Below are positions 26,823-35,768 of a stretch of 64,000 bases of DNA, one piece after another. The stretch lies in the NCBI RefSeq assembly GCF_026932795.1, contig NZ_JADPVH010000010.1, forward strand, positions 17,050 through 81,049. The letters are read 5' to 3'. How positions within the stretch are numbered: the stretch's first letter is position 1; the number at the start of each line of letters is the position of its first letter. The stretch comes from Paenarthrobacter sp. Z7-10 (GTDB lineage: Bacteria; Actinomycetota; Actinomycetes; Actinomycetales; Micrococcaceae). The notes under the pieces are model-generated. The model saw only the letters and a program-made list of their open reading frames with translations. It was not told the DNA's origin and ran no database searches. A program made the position numbers and the translations under genes.

Positions 26823-27611
26823 CTAGGGCGTGACCAGGGTTCCGAGCTTGTCCCCCCGGATGGCCCGGGCAACGTTGCCCTCCCCCTCCATGCCGAAGAC
26901 CAGCATGGTGACGTTGTTGTCCTTGCACAGGCTGAAGGCGGTTTGATCAATCACCCGGATATCGCGCTGCATGGCGTCGCCGTAGGTCAGCGTGTCCAGC
27001 TTGTGCGCGTTCGGGTCCTTTTTTGGGTCGGCGGTGTAAACGCCGTCGACGCCGTTTTTCGCCATCAGCACGATGTCTGCGTGCACTTCCAGCGCGCGTT
27101 GGGCAGCAACGGTGTCGGTGGAGAAATAGGGCAGCCCGGCGCCGGCTCCAAAGATTACCACGCGGCCCTTTTCGAGGTGGCGAATGGCACGCCGCGGAAT
27201 GTAGGCCTCGGCGATCTGACCCATCGTGATCGCACTCTGCACGCGGGTATCAACGCCTGCCTGCTCGAGGAAGTCCTGCAATGCGAGGCAGTTCATCACG
27301 GTCCCGAGCATGCCCATGTAGTCCGCGCGGGAGCGGTCCATCCCGCTTTGGGACAGTTCGGCGCCGCGAAAGAAGTTGCCGCCTCCGACGACGATCGCCA
27401 CCTCCACCGTGCCCTTGGTGCTGGCGATTTGCTCGGCGATGTCCCGAACGGTGTCCAGGTCGACGCCGACGTTGCCGCCGCCAAAGACCTCGCCGGAGAG
27501 TTTAAGCAGCACACGCCGGCGGGGCGTGCGAGGTTCCTGATTCGGCTGCGCCAGGGCCGCGGTTGCGACACGGTCCGGGACTTCACCGGAAATTAGATTG
27601 TCGATGCTCAT
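26823..27611 (-). CDS. pyrH: UMP kinase
   Basis: Phosphorylates UMP to UDP. The protein is 262 residues. The amino-acid-kinase fold begins with [14 protein letters not shown] (about residue 31), then [25 protein letters not shown] and the C-terminal TLVTP. The ATG at 27611, with GGGAAGG upstream, gives the shorter protein; the open frame reaches 27731 but its first 40 codons run through the tsf terminator hairpin. The N-terminal 25 residues are extra compared with the E. coli enzyme, as often in actinobacteria. Confidence 0.95.
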   Translation of the reverse strand: MSIDNLISGEVPDRVATAALAQPNQEPRTPRRRVLLKLSGEVFGGGNVGVDLDTVRDIAEQIASTKGTVEVAIVVGGGNFFRGAELSQSGMDRSRADYMGMLGTVMNCLALQDFLEQAGVDTRVQSAITMGQIAEAYIPRRAIRHLEKGRVVIFGAGAGLPYFSTDTVAAQRALEVHADIVLMAKNGVDGVYTADPKKDPNAHKLDTLTYGDAMQRDIRVIDQTAFSLCKDNNVTMLVFGMEGEGNVARAIRGDKLGTLVTP

Positions 27612-27703
27612 GTGGCCTTCCCGTTGGCGCAATGGCCGTCGAACCGAATGGAAATACTGTCTGTGGAAATGGGGATCTTTCCGGTCTCCAGCAGCAGGAA
27701 CAG

Positions 27704-27734
27704 AAAAAGGGGTGGTCACCGCGGTGACCACCCC
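27704..27734 (-). terminator. Rho-independent terminator of the rpsB-tsf transcript
   Basis: A perfect 12-bp stem (GGGGTGGTCACC / GGTGACCACCCC) with a 2-base loop is followed on the minus strand by TTTTTC. It lies about 80 bases past the tsf stop and upstream of pyrH, so it should end or attenuate the rpsB-tsf message. Confidence 0.9.
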
Positions 27735-27811
27735 TCAAACACTACCTGCTGCGGTATTCATCGCGCACGGTTCTGTCCGGACGCAGCCGGACATCACGGC
27801 GGCAGGTGTTG

Positions 27812-28648
27812 CTAGGCTCCTACCCGGAAGCGGGCGAACGCACTCGCCTTGACTCCGGCTTCGTCCAGCACCTGCGCCACGGACTTTTTGGCGTCCTTGG
27901 CGAACGCCTGGTCAACCAGCACGCCCTCCTTGAAGAACCCGGTCAGCCGGCCTTCCACGATTTTCGTCAACGCGGCTTCGGGCTTGCCCTCGGCGCGCGC
28001 GGTCTCGTCCGCGATCCGTCGTTCGTTCTCGACCAGCTCGGCGGGAACGTCGTCCCGGCTGAGGTAGGTAGGAGCAAACGCGGCAATGTGAACAGCGATG
28101 TCGTGAGCGGCGGTGGAGGCAGAATCACCCTCGCCGTCGACGGCGAACAGCACGCCGACCTGCGCGGGGAGGTCCTTGGACGTCTTGTGCAGGTAGGCAT
28201 CGACGGTTTTTCCCTCGACGCGTGCGATGCGGCGGACGGCCACCTTTTCACCCAACAGGGCGCCTGCTTCGATCACGAGCTCGGAAAGAGGCTTGCCGTC
28301 CACGGTGTGGGCCAACAGGGCGTCAACGTCGCTGGCCTTGGATTCAACAGCGGCCGCCAGGACTTTGTTGGAGAATTCAATGAACGGGGCAGCTTTGGCC
28401 ACGAAGTCGGTCTCGCAATTAACCTCCACCAGAACGCCTGCGCCGTCTTTGACGGCCGCCGCGACCAAGCCCTCGGCTGTGGAACGGCCTTCACGCTTCG
28501 TGGCGCCCTTCAGCCCCTTGATGCGGATGAACTCCAGCGCCTTCTCGGCGTCGCCGTCGGCCTCGTCGAGAGCCTTCTTGACGTCCATCATGCCAGCGCC
28601 AGTGCGCTCGCGCAGAGCCTTAATATCAGCGGCGGTGTAGTTCGCCAT
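27812..28648 (-). CDS. tsf: Translation elongation factor Ts
   Basis: The guanine-nucleotide exchange factor for EF-Tu, 278 residues long. The N-terminal signature LRERTGAGMMDVKKALDEAD (residues 13-32) is followed by the core domains with VEVNCETDFVAKA and a C-terminal VDQAFAKDAKKSVAQVLDEA segment. It is the second gene of the rpsB-tsf operon. Confidence 0.97.
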   Translation of the reverse strand: MANYTAADIKALRERTGAGMMDVKKALDEADGDAEKALEFIRIKGLKGATKREGRSTAEGLVAAAVKDGAGVLVEVNCETDFVAKAAPFIEFSNKVLAAAVESKASDVDALLAHTVDGKPLSELVIEAGALLGEKVAVRRIARVEGKTVDAYLHKTSKDLPAQVGVLFAVDGEGDSASTAAHDIAVHIAAFAPTYLSRDDVPAELVENERRIADETARAEGKPEAALTKIVEGRLTGFFKEGVLVDQAFAKDAKKSVAQVLDEAGVKASAFARFRVGA

Positions 28649-28766
28649 ATGAACCCCTCAGTTTTAGATTGTGAAGTTGTGGGTGAAGTGACCGGCAGGA
28701 CGGAGCGGGATCCGCCACCGTCCTGCCGGCATCCATGTTCCCGGGCAGGCCAGGGAACGGAAGGTC

Positions 28767-29711
28767 TTACTTCTCGTTGACGCCCTCAGCGGCCGGCGCC
28801 TCGACAGCTGCGGTTTCATCAGCAGCGGGCGCAGCCGAAGTTTCCTCAGGGGCAGGCGCGGCCGGAGCCTCGTCAGCGGCAGGCGCAGCCGGAGTTTCCT
28901 CAGCAGCAGGCGCGGTCGGAGCTTCCTCAGCGGTTGCACTCTCGGCAGGAGTCTCGAGCAGTTCGCGCTCCCACTCAGCCAGCGGCTCAGCCGGGGCTTC
29001 TTCGTTTCCGCTTGCCTTATTGTTGCGGGCGATCAAACCTTCAGCAACAGCGTCGGCGATGACCCGGGTCAGCAGGTTCACAGAACGAATCGCATCATCG
29101 TTGCCCGGAATCGGGAAATCGACCTGGTCCGGATCGCAGTTGGTGTCCAGGATGGCAACGACTGGAATGTTCAGCTTCTTGGCCTCGTCGATGGCGAGGT
29201 GTTCCTTCGGGGTGTCAACAATCCAGACCACGGACGGAGCCTTAGTCAGGTTGCGGATGCCGCCGAGGTTGGTGGTGAGCTTCGTCAGTTCACGTCGCAG
29301 AAGCAGCAGTTCCTTCTTCGTGTGACCGGAGGAGGCAACGTCGTCGAAGTCGATTTCTTCGAGTTCCTTCATCCGCTGGATACGCTTGGACACCGTCTGG
29401 AAGTTCGTGAGCATTCCACCCAACCAGCGCTGGTTCACATAAGGCTGGCCAACGCGGGTGGCCTGCTCGGCGATGGCGCCCTGAGCCTGCTTCTTGGTTC
29501 CAACGAAGAGGACCGTGCCGCCATGGGCAACGGTGGCCTTAACGAACTCGTAGGCGCGGTCAATGTAGGACAACGACTGCTGGAGGTCGATGATGTAGTT
29601 GCCGTTGCGTTCCGTGAAGATGAATCGCTTCATCTTCGGATTCCAACGACGGGTCTGGTGTCCGAAATGGACGCCATTGTCAAGCAATTGGCGCATGGTG
29701 ACGACGGGCAT
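28767..29711 (-). CDS. rpsB: 30S ribosomal protein S2
   Basis: A 314-residue protein. Residues 1-235 are a standard S2 with [47 protein letters not shown] and [20 protein letters not shown] cores. The last 65-70 residues are an acidic Ala/Pro/Glu-rich tail with repeated AAPAADE-like units. Such tails occur in actinobacterial S2 proteins and are presumably disordered. It is the first gene of the rpsB-tsf operon and is divergent from the M23-like gene. Confidence 0.97.
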   Translation of the reverse strand: MPVVTMRQLLDNGVHFGHQTRRWNPKMKRFIFTERNGNYIIDLQQSLSYIDRAYEFVKATVAHGGTVLFVGTKKQAQGAIAEQATRVGQPYVNQRWLGGMLTNFQTVSKRIQRMKELEEIDFDDVASSGHTKKELLLLRRELTKLTTNLGGIRNLTKAPSVVWIVDTPKEHLAIDEAKKLNIPVVAILDTNCDPDQVDFPIPGNDDAIRSVNLLTRVIADAVAEGLIARNNKASGNEEAPAEPLAEWERELLETPAESATAEEAPTAPAAEETPAAPAADEAPAAPAPEETSAAPAADETAAVEAPAAEGVNEK

Positions 29712-30246
29712 GCCGGCGCTCCTTCTGTATTCAACGGTTATTAGCCTTTGGCCCCGGCAGATGATTCAGCGGGGATATGCTCCTGGTGCCCCTTGAGCCC
29801 CTCACCCGCGGAGTCTGAGAAGAAGACTTCCAACGGACCGAAAGAGGCACAATCCACCGTCATCCGATAACTCGGCTGCCATGGGCTGGGCACGCGTAGT
29901 CAGTCTGCACATGGCAGACCGCTCTTCCTATGCTACTACAACGGTGACCGGGGCTGCGGCACTGCGCGGATCGGACGCCCGGCGTCCATTTGAGACCCGC
30001 GATCCGATACCGGATCGGCGGCTGAGTCCTCCTGCACAGCCCTAGGGCGCGCCTTCGCCGGCCACATTGCGCGTCCGTTCGCTTCCGCTCATCGCCGGAC
30101 CACGGCAGGCTCATGGCATGGCACTTCACCGAACGGCACGACGGCGGCAGTTGGCTCAGCCGCAGATCGAAGCCAGGAGCAGCGTCAGGAGCGGAGTTCG
30201 GAGAGGAGTTCGGCGCGGTGTCAGGAGCGGAGTTCGGCGCGGTGCG
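29712..30246. other. Divergent intergenic region between rpsB and the M23-like gene
   Basis: No convincing gene. It must contain the rpsB promoter on the minus strand, but I could not fix one with confidence. From about 30175 to 30246 there are imperfect repeats of GGAGTTCGG-type units. These are in frame with the M23-like gene and could encode RSGVRRG repeats if translation starts at 30118. Confidence 0.5.
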
Positions 30247-30762
30247 ATGATGCTGCGGTACGCCGTTATTGCGGTGCTGACGGTGCCGGCAATGCTGGCT
30301 GCCGGTTCCGGCTCCACGGCGGCGCAGCCAGTTCCCACATCACGGTCTGACTGGCTGTGGCCGCTGTCCCCGCGTCCTGTCCTGATCCGCGGGTTCGAGC
30401 CGCCGCCTCAACCATGGATGAGCGGTCACCGGGGCGTTGACCTGCTGGCCGCGGCAGGAGCACACATTCGTGCCCCTGCTGCCGGCCACATAGTTTTTGC
30501 CGGATGGGTGGTGGACCGCCCCGTGCTGACAATAGCGCAGGCAGGCGGCATACTAAGCAGTTTCGAACCTGTTACCAGCTCGCTGACCGTCGGTACGCCT
30601 GTGACAGCGGGCCAACTATTGGGGACCGTGGTTTTGAACCGGCACTGTCCACCCTCCAGCTGCCTGCATTGGGGCGTCCGCCGTTTGGGTCTTTACGTCG
30701 ACCCGCTCCGATTCATCCTGGATCGGAGGCCATCAATCCTCCTGCCGCTGGTTTCACCTTAG
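30247..30762 (+). CDS. M23/LytM-like cell-wall protein next to rpsB
   Basis: A secreted M23 peptidase-fold protein of 171 residues, with a signal peptide (MLRYAVIAVLTVPAMLAAG). Zinc-site blocks are GHRGVDL (His and Asp ligands) and CLHWGVRR. In the second block the usual HxH is CxH, so one of the two histidines, normally the catalytic base, is a Cys. Many actinobacteria carry such a gene divergent from rpsB. Start choice is uncertain: an in-frame ATG at 30118 would add an Arg/Val/Gly-rich repetitive arm, and I prefer 30247 because the signal peptide then starts at once. It may bind rather than cut peptidoglycan. Confidence 0.75.
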   Translation: MMLRYAVIAVLTVPAMLAAGSGSTAAQPVPTSRSDWLWPLSPRPVLIRGFEPPPQPWMSGHRGVDLLAAAGAHIRAPAAGHIVFAGWVVDRPVLTIAQAGGILSSFEPVTSSLTVGTPVTAGQLLGTVVLNRHCPPSSCLHWGVRRLGLYVDPLRFILDRRPSILLPLVSP

Positions 30763-30800
30763 CCGCCGGGCTGGACGGCGGTTATCTGGCCGGGGCCCAC

Positions 30801-31991
30801 TCAGACGATGGCCGAGACTCCCGTAATGGCCCTACCCGTGACGAGCGTATTGATTTCGTAGGTCCCCTCGTAGGAGTAGATGGCCTCCGCGTCCGAAAAA
30901 ATCTTGGCCATCTCATAGTCTGTGACAATTCCATTGCCGCCCAGAATACTGCGGCCCAGGGCGACGCTTTCACGCATCCGGGTGGTGCTGAACGCCTTCC
31001 CCAAAGCGGACTGTTCATCTTTGGCCACTCCGGCGTCCTCCAGCTGCGCGAGTCGGACCATCATGCCCATCGACGAGACTGCATTGCCCAAGATCTGAAC
31101 CAACTGCTCCTGGACCAGCTGGAAGGACGCGAGCGGGCGTCCGAACTGATGGCGCTCCACGGCGTAGCGCCGGGCCACGTCGAAGGCGGCCAACTGTTGA
31201 CCAACGGCCTGCCAACCAACTCCAAGCCGCGTCACTTTCAGGACCTTATTGGTGTCACGGAAGCTGTTGGCGCCAGCAAGTTTGAATTCTTCGGGAACCA
31301 CCACATTGGTCAGCGTGATGTCCGCATTCTGCACAGTGCGCAGCGATATCTTGTTCTCAATCTTGCTGGCGCTGTAGCCCTCAGTCTTCGTGTCAACGAG
31401 AAATGCCTTGACCTGGTCGTCGGCTACATCGCGGGCATAAATCAGGACCCAGTCGGAGAAGGTGGCATTGCCGATCCAACGTTTCGCACCATTGAGGATC
31501 CAGTTCCCACCCTCGCGCCGCGCCGTTGTCCTGGTGCCGCCGGCCACATCGGAGCCTCCCAGCGGTTCAGTCAGGCCGAAGGCGCCGATTTTCCGCATCG
31601 CGTAGATGTCTGGCAGCCATGCCGCCTTCTGCTCCTCGGAGGCGAGAAGCTCTATGGAGCCCGTGAACAGCCCATCGTGGACGCCCATGAAGGTCGCAAT
31701 GGAGGTGTCCGCTCTGGTGAACTCGGCATGCATTATTCCGGCAAAAAGATTCGAGTGACCCTGACGGCGCACCGGCGAGATGATGTCCAGCTCGGCAAGT
31801 TTCGGAATGAGGTCCATCGGGAATTCCGCGCGGTTCCAGTAATCCACCGCGATGGGCCTGACCTCTTTTGCCAGCCAGTCGCGAACCTCTCGCAGCCGCT
31901 CACGCTCCGGTCCTGAGAGCAACTGCTCAAATCCGTAGAAATCACCGTCGGCATAGGGCAGGTTGTTGAGGTCGATTGCCGCCTTGGGCAT
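30801..31991 (-). CDS. Acyl-CoA dehydrogenase, glutaryl-CoA dehydrogenase-like
   Basis: A 396-residue flavoprotein. ACAD blocks are FGLTEPLGGSDVAGGTRT, WIGNATFSDWVLIYAR and, near the C-terminus, IFSDAEAIYSYEGTYEINTL, which carries the catalytic-Glu loop typical of glutaryl-CoA dehydrogenase (YEGTY). It may decarboxylate glutaryl-CoA from lysine or tryptophan breakdown, but the exact acyl group is inferred. It is a single-gene unit with a strong operator-promoter upstream, so it appears to be regulated on its own. Confidence 0.85.
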   Translation of the reverse strand: MPKAAIDLNNLPYADGDFYGFEQLLSGPERERLREVRDWLAKEVRPIAVDYWNRAEFPMDLIPKLAELDIISPVRRQGHSNLFAGIMHAEFTRADTSIATFMGVHDGLFTGSIELLASEEQKAAWLPDIYAMRKIGAFGLTEPLGGSDVAGGTRTTARREGGNWILNGAKRWIGNATFSDWVLIYARDVADDQVKAFLVDTKTEGYSASKIENKISLRTVQNADITLTNVVVPEEFKLAGANSFRDTNKVLKVTRLGVGWQAVGQQLAAFDVARRYAVERHQFGRPLASFQLVQEQLVQILGNAVSSMGMMVRLAQLEDAGVAKDEQSALGKAFSTTRMRESVALGRSILGGNGIVTDYEMAKIFSDAEAIYSYEGTYEINTLVTGRAITGVSAIV

Positions 31992-32052
31992 ATGGTTCCT
32001 TTGCTCGTTCCGGGATTCAGTTCACGGGCGGCTCCCCGAGCAGCGCCCACTA

Positions 32053-32094
32053 GTTACTCGTGAGTAACATATCGTATTTGCCTCCTGCAGGCAA
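32053..32094 (-). promoter_or_regulatory. Promoter and 16-bp palindromic operator of the acyl-CoA dehydrogenase gene
   Basis: On the minus strand TTGCCT (32089-32094) and TATGTT (32066-32071) are 17 bases apart. Overlapping the -10 is a perfect 7-bp palindrome GTTACTC, GT, GAGTAAC at 32053-32068. The layout predicts tight repression, most likely by a TetR-type acyl-CoA-responsive repressor encoded elsewhere. Confidence 0.72.
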
Positions 32095-32183
32095 TGAGCT
32101 GTCCTTCTGGCTTACTTCCCCGGTCTGCGGGGCCAAATCCCCGCTGGCCAGGACACAGCTGTTGGCTCGGCCACACGGCCAGG

Positions 32184-34283
32184 CTATGGCGTACCTCCGG
32201 TTCCGGAGGACGTGCGCACCGTTGGCTGCGCACCGGCACAGGACGAGAGCTTGTAGAGCTTGGCGTGACCCACCTGCGCCACCAGCGAGAACGCGCCGGA
32301 GTTGGCAGCGAGGTCAATTCCCGGAAAGGTCACAGTGGCGGACTCTTGCGCTGCAATAAAATCCGTGCCGAAATCCAGTAGATAGGTAACCCCCTTGTGC
32401 CGCGCAGCAGCACACACCGCCGGGTCGAACCCGACCATATTGAGCCCCTGGCTCAGCAGGACCAGGTCCTCGTCGTAGGCACTCATCGAACTGTAGGGGA
32501 ACAGCATTGTCCGGTGCGCCAGCGACATTGCCAAGGCGGAGCCGTTATACGGATTGTTGGCAAGCACGTCATCCTCCGTGGTGTACTGATCCAACTCGCT
32601 GATCAGCGCCAACTCGTCCGAATCCAGCTGGGCCTGGGGTTCCGGCTCGGAAGGCACACGGTACGCGCCCGTCAGGGATGCCTTCATCTCGCCAAGCGTG
32701 GGGTTGAAAATGGCCAACGCCACGACGGCCACTGAGGCCACCGCAGGCGCAGCATAGCGGCGGGCGGAGCCAAAGGTCCGCGCGAAGACGTGAGCGATCC
32801 CGGGGGCGCGTTGCACCAGCCCGGTGCACAGCCAGCCCAGTCCCACCGCAGCCAGCGGAACCACCAGCAGCGGCAGCAGTGCCGCAATCCGCTCGGGGTT
32901 ATCCCACCAGGGTGCCAGCAGCGAATTTGCGATCTTGTTATTGGTTCCGGCCGACAGCGCGTAGACCAGCACGGTCAATGCCAGGCTGGCAATCAACCAT
33001 CGCTGCCGGTAGCGGAGCACCACAATGACCAGCCCCAGCAGCATCAGCACGGTCAGGGCCCAGGCGGGTGCATGCATGGGATCGGGGGCCTGCGTGAGAT
33101 TGCTCCAGATCGCCTGCCGCACCGTCATGGACTTCGGGCTCGTCCAATGAAACAGGCTGCGGAACTGACGGATGGAAAAGAGGATGGCCGCTGCCGTTGC
33201 GGCCGACCCAAACAGCAAGCCCAGTCGGAACAGGCCCCGGCGCGTGGAAAGGTGAAACCCACCTTGGATCCAGCGATAGGCCACGGCGATCAGCGCGGGG
33301 GTCAGGACCAAGGCGATGGAAAAAATGCTGTTGGGTTGTGCCAAGGCCGCCCCGGGCAGGAAAAGCACCAGCAGCACCAGCGTCAGGCTCTTGGATCCAA
33401 CGGCGGTGCGGAATTGACGGATCAGAAGGACCACCAGGCCCAGGCCTGCGGGCACCAAGGCGTTGGCCAGCGAATTTGGATAAGCGCTGCCGTAATACAG
33501 CAGCAGATACGGGAATGCGGGAAAGACTGCGGCCAACCCGCCGGCGGCGATGAGCGTCGCGCTCCCCCGACCGGTAAGGACGTGCACGAAGAAAATGCAT
33601 CCGGCCGGCCAGAGCACGCCGGCACAGATCAGCCAGACAACATTAGTTGCCGCAGGTATGCTCACCCCGGTCAACTGGACCAGGAGCGCCACTATGGCAT
33701 GCCATGCGGCCGGATAGAACGCCGTCCGTGAGTCCGGAAGAAGGAACGTGGAAATGCCAAAGGATGAAGCGTTTCCCTGCTCCAGCGCGTACTGAACGGC
33801 ATTGAGGTGGAATACAGTGTCGTAGCCCTGCGTGATTTGCTCAGGATTCCCCGCCACCGAGGCCAAAACGGCAAACGTAATCAGGAATCCCAACAGCACA
33901 CCGAGCCCGGTGCCCATTGATTGGCGCCACCACCAACGCCACCGCCGCGGGTATCGACGCCTCCCAACGCGTTGAACGCGCAGGACTGGAACAAGGCGCT
34001 GAAGCAGCAGAATCACGACGACGACGACGGCGGTACCCAGCGCTGCCACTCCCCATCCCCACCGCAAACCCAGAAACGGGCCGACAATGGCACTGACCGC
34101 AAGAATGGAAACGGAGATTGCAGGGGCAAGCCCCACCGCCAACCACGGACGGAGCCTGAGTGCGCCGACCACCACTGCGCCGGGAGTGGCGATGATCAGC
34201 AACGCTGCCAGCATGGCCGGTATGGCTGCAAGCCAGGATGTCACGAAAACCCTTGCCTTGTCGTTGAAATGCGGTGCCGACAA
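32184..34283 (-). CDS. Large polytopic membrane protein, DUF6541 family
   Basis: A 699-residue protein with about 14 membrane segments and a C-terminal extracytoplasmic domain of about 160 residues (from near residue 540), with blocks such as TTEDDVLANNPYNGSALAMSL and MLFPYSS. An acidic loop after the fourth helix (QGYDTVFHLNAVQYALEQG) resembles the first outer loop of GT-C glycosyltransferases. DUF6541 proteins are found near cell-envelope polysaccharide genes, so a glycosyl-transfer or flipping role is plausible but unproven. A tRNA gene and a glycosyltransferase gene lie just upstream in the same direction. Confidence 0.8.
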   Translation of the reverse strand: MSAPHFNDKARVFVTSWLAAIPAMLAALLIIATPGAVVVGALRLRPWLAVGLAPAISVSILAVSAIVGPFLGLRWGWGVAALGTAVVVVVILLLQRLVPVLRVQRVGRRRYPRRWRWWWRQSMGTGLGVLLGFLITFAVLASVAGNPEQITQGYDTVFHLNAVQYALEQGNASSFGISTFLLPDSRTAFYPAAWHAIVALLVQLTGVSIPAATNVVWLICAGVLWPAGCIFFVHVLTGRGSATLIAAGGLAAVFPAFPYLLLYYGSAYPNSLANALVPAGLGLVVLLIRQFRTAVGSKSLTLVLLVLFLPGAALAQPNSIFSIALVLTPALIAVAYRWIQGGFHLSTRRGLFRLGLLFGSAATAAAILFSIRQFRSLFHWTSPKSMTVRQAIWSNLTQAPDPMHAPAWALTVLMLLGLVIVVLRYRQRWLIASLALTVLVYALSAGTNNKIANSLLAPWWDNPERIAALLPLLVVPLAAVGLGWLCTGLVQRAPGIAHVFARTFGSARRYAAPAVASVAVVALAIFNPTLGEMKASLTGAYRVPSEPEPQAQLDSDELALISELDQYTTEDDVLANNPYNGSALAMSLAHRTMLFPYSSMSAYDEDLVLLSQGLNMVGFDPAVCAAARHKGVTYLLDFGTDFIAAQESATVTFPGIDLAANSGAFSLVAQVGHAKLYKLSSCAGAQPTVRTSSGTGGTP

Positions 34284-34305
34284 CTCAGTGTTGCGGCAAA
34301 TGCCG

Positions 34306-34344
34306 AAGGTCCTGCCGCACGGTTTGACCGTCCGGCAGGACCTT
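34306..34344 (-). terminator. Long inverted repeat downstream of the tRNA gene
   Basis: AAGGTCCTGCCG and CGGCAGGACCTT form a perfect 12-bp stem around a 15-base centre, eight bases past the tRNA 3' end. No T-run follows on the minus strand, so it is a probable but not canonical terminator for the tRNA transcript. Confidence 0.6.
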
Positions 34345-34351
34345 TGCCCGG

Positions 34352-34425
34352 TAGGGCTACTCGGACTTGAACCGAGGACCTTAGGATTATGAGTCCCGCG
34401 CTCTAACCAGCTGAGCTATAGCCCC
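34352..34425 (-). tRNA. tRNA with CAU anticodon (elongator Met most likely)
   Basis: A 74-base cloverleaf on the minus strand. It has an acceptor stem GGGGCTA/TAGCCCT, a D-arm GCTC-AGCTGGTTA-GAGC, an anticodon loop CTCATAA with anticodon CAT, and a T-arm CTCGG-TTCAAGT-CCGAG. The CCA end is not encoded. A CAT anticodon may be elongator tRNA-Met or, after lysidine modification, tRNA-Ile. The first acceptor pair is G-U and the anticodon stem has a weak outer pair, so the class cannot be settled by eye. An initiator is unlikely because position 1 pairs. Confidence 0.93.
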
Positions 34426-34463
34426 ATGCGCACGCCATTCCCGGGGAACGTGACCATGCCATC

Positions 34464-35669
34464 CTAATGGTCTTTGGGAGCAACCATGTGATCCTCGTAG
34501 CTGCCGCCACGGTACAGCGCCTCAAAAGTGTCCAACGTTCCTTCCAAGCTGTGCTTACCGACCATGGCGAAAGACGCCTGACCCATCGCCCGACGGCCGG
34601 CCTCGGACAGGTCAAGGATGGCGGTGATTTTTTCCGCCAGGTCGGTGCTGTCCATTGGCCGGAAGAGGTACCCGTTCCTGCCGTCCTGAACCAGGTGGGG
34701 CAGGGCCATGGCGTTGGCCAGTACCACCGGGGTCGAGGCGCTCATGGCCTCCAAGGTCACCAGCGACTGGAGTTCGGCCGTGCCCGGCATGCAAAAAACG
34801 TCTGCCCGAATATACGCCTTGCGCAGTTCCTCGTCACTGGCAAGGCCAAAAAACTTCACCCGGCCGTCCAGCCCGAGCCTGGCCACCTGCGCCTTGAGCG
34901 CGGCCTTGACCTCACCGCCGCCAATGATTTCCAGGTGCACATTGAGTCGGACCGGCGTTTTGGCTACGGCGTCGATCAGCACGTCCACATGCTTTTCTTC
35001 GGCCAGCCGGCCAGCGAAGAGAACAGTCGAAAATTCGTTCGCTTTCACCGCTTCCCCGGGCCGGAGGCTGTAATCAGAGGATTCAATCCCGTTGGACAGC
35101 GGCAGGACATTGCCCAAAAACGCGTGCTCGCGCATCGCCTTGGCCGCCAACGGCGTGGGCGTGGTGACCACATCGGCCCGTCCCATCACCTTCCCCATGT
35201 CGCGCCAGGAGACTCTGCCAATGATGTCCTTGAGCCACTGCGGGAAGGGCAGGAAGGGGTTCAGGTTTTCGGGCATGAAATGGTTCGTGGCGACGATTCG
35301 CACGCCGCGCTTCTGCGCCTCGTACACCACATGCTCCCCGATCATGTAATGGCTCTGCACATGGACCACGTCGGGTTGGACCCGGTCGAAGAGCAACGAT
35401 ATTTCCTTCTTGATCTCCCACGGCAGGCAGACGCGGAAATAGACGTGTGTCGGCACGGAGTGGGAATGCAGGCGATGCACCGTTCCCTCGGGAAGGAACT
35501 CCGTGTAGCTTTTTCCGTTATCACCACGGGGGGCCAGCACGTGCACATCGTGACCGCGGGCCGTCATGCCTTTGGCGAGGCGGTAACCGAACTGTGCTGC
35601 GCCATTGACCTGCGGCGCGTAGGTATCCGCGGCGATCAGGATGGTCAGGGGACTCTGGGGCGATGTCAC
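34464..35669 (-). CDS. Glycosyltransferase family 4
   Basis: A 401-residue GT-B glycosyltransferase. The N-terminal domain starts ILIAADTYAPQVNGAAQFGY and contains HVQSHYMIGEHVVYEA. The C-terminal nucleotide-sugar domain has VLFAGRLAEEKHVDVLIDA, LEIIGGGE and PGTAELQSLVTLEAMSAS, which holds the GT4 E-x7-E signature. It resembles mannosyl- or glucosyltransferases acting on diacylglycerol or lipid-linked acceptors, but the acceptor is unknown. It lies upstream of the tRNA and the DUF6541 gene. Confidence 0.9.
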   Translation of the reverse strand: MTSPQSPLTILIAADTYAPQVNGAAQFGYRLAKGMTARGHDVHVLAPRGDNGKSYTEFLPEGTVHRLHSHSVPTHVYFRVCLPWEIKKEISLLFDRVQPDVVHVQSHYMIGEHVVYEAQKRGVRIVATNHFMPENLNPFLPFPQWLKDIIGRVSWRDMGKVMGRADVVTTPTPLAAKAMREHAFLGNVLPLSNGIESSDYSLRPGEAVKANEFSTVLFAGRLAEEKHVDVLIDAVAKTPVRLNVHLEIIGGGEVKAALKAQVARLGLDGRVKFFGLASDEELRKAYIRADVFCMPGTAELQSLVTLEAMSASTPVVLANAMALPHLVQDGRNGYLFRPMDSTDLAEKITAILDLSEAGRRAMGQASFAMVGKHSLEGTLDTFEALYRGGSYEDHMVAPKDH

Positions 35670-35768
35670 TGAAAGTTACTCCTGGTGGCTTCTTCCGCAG
35701 CAGGCTCCCGCCTTGCCGCGCGCGCTGGGCTGTGGACTCCGGCGATGGTCCTGGCCCGATTTCCGGAC

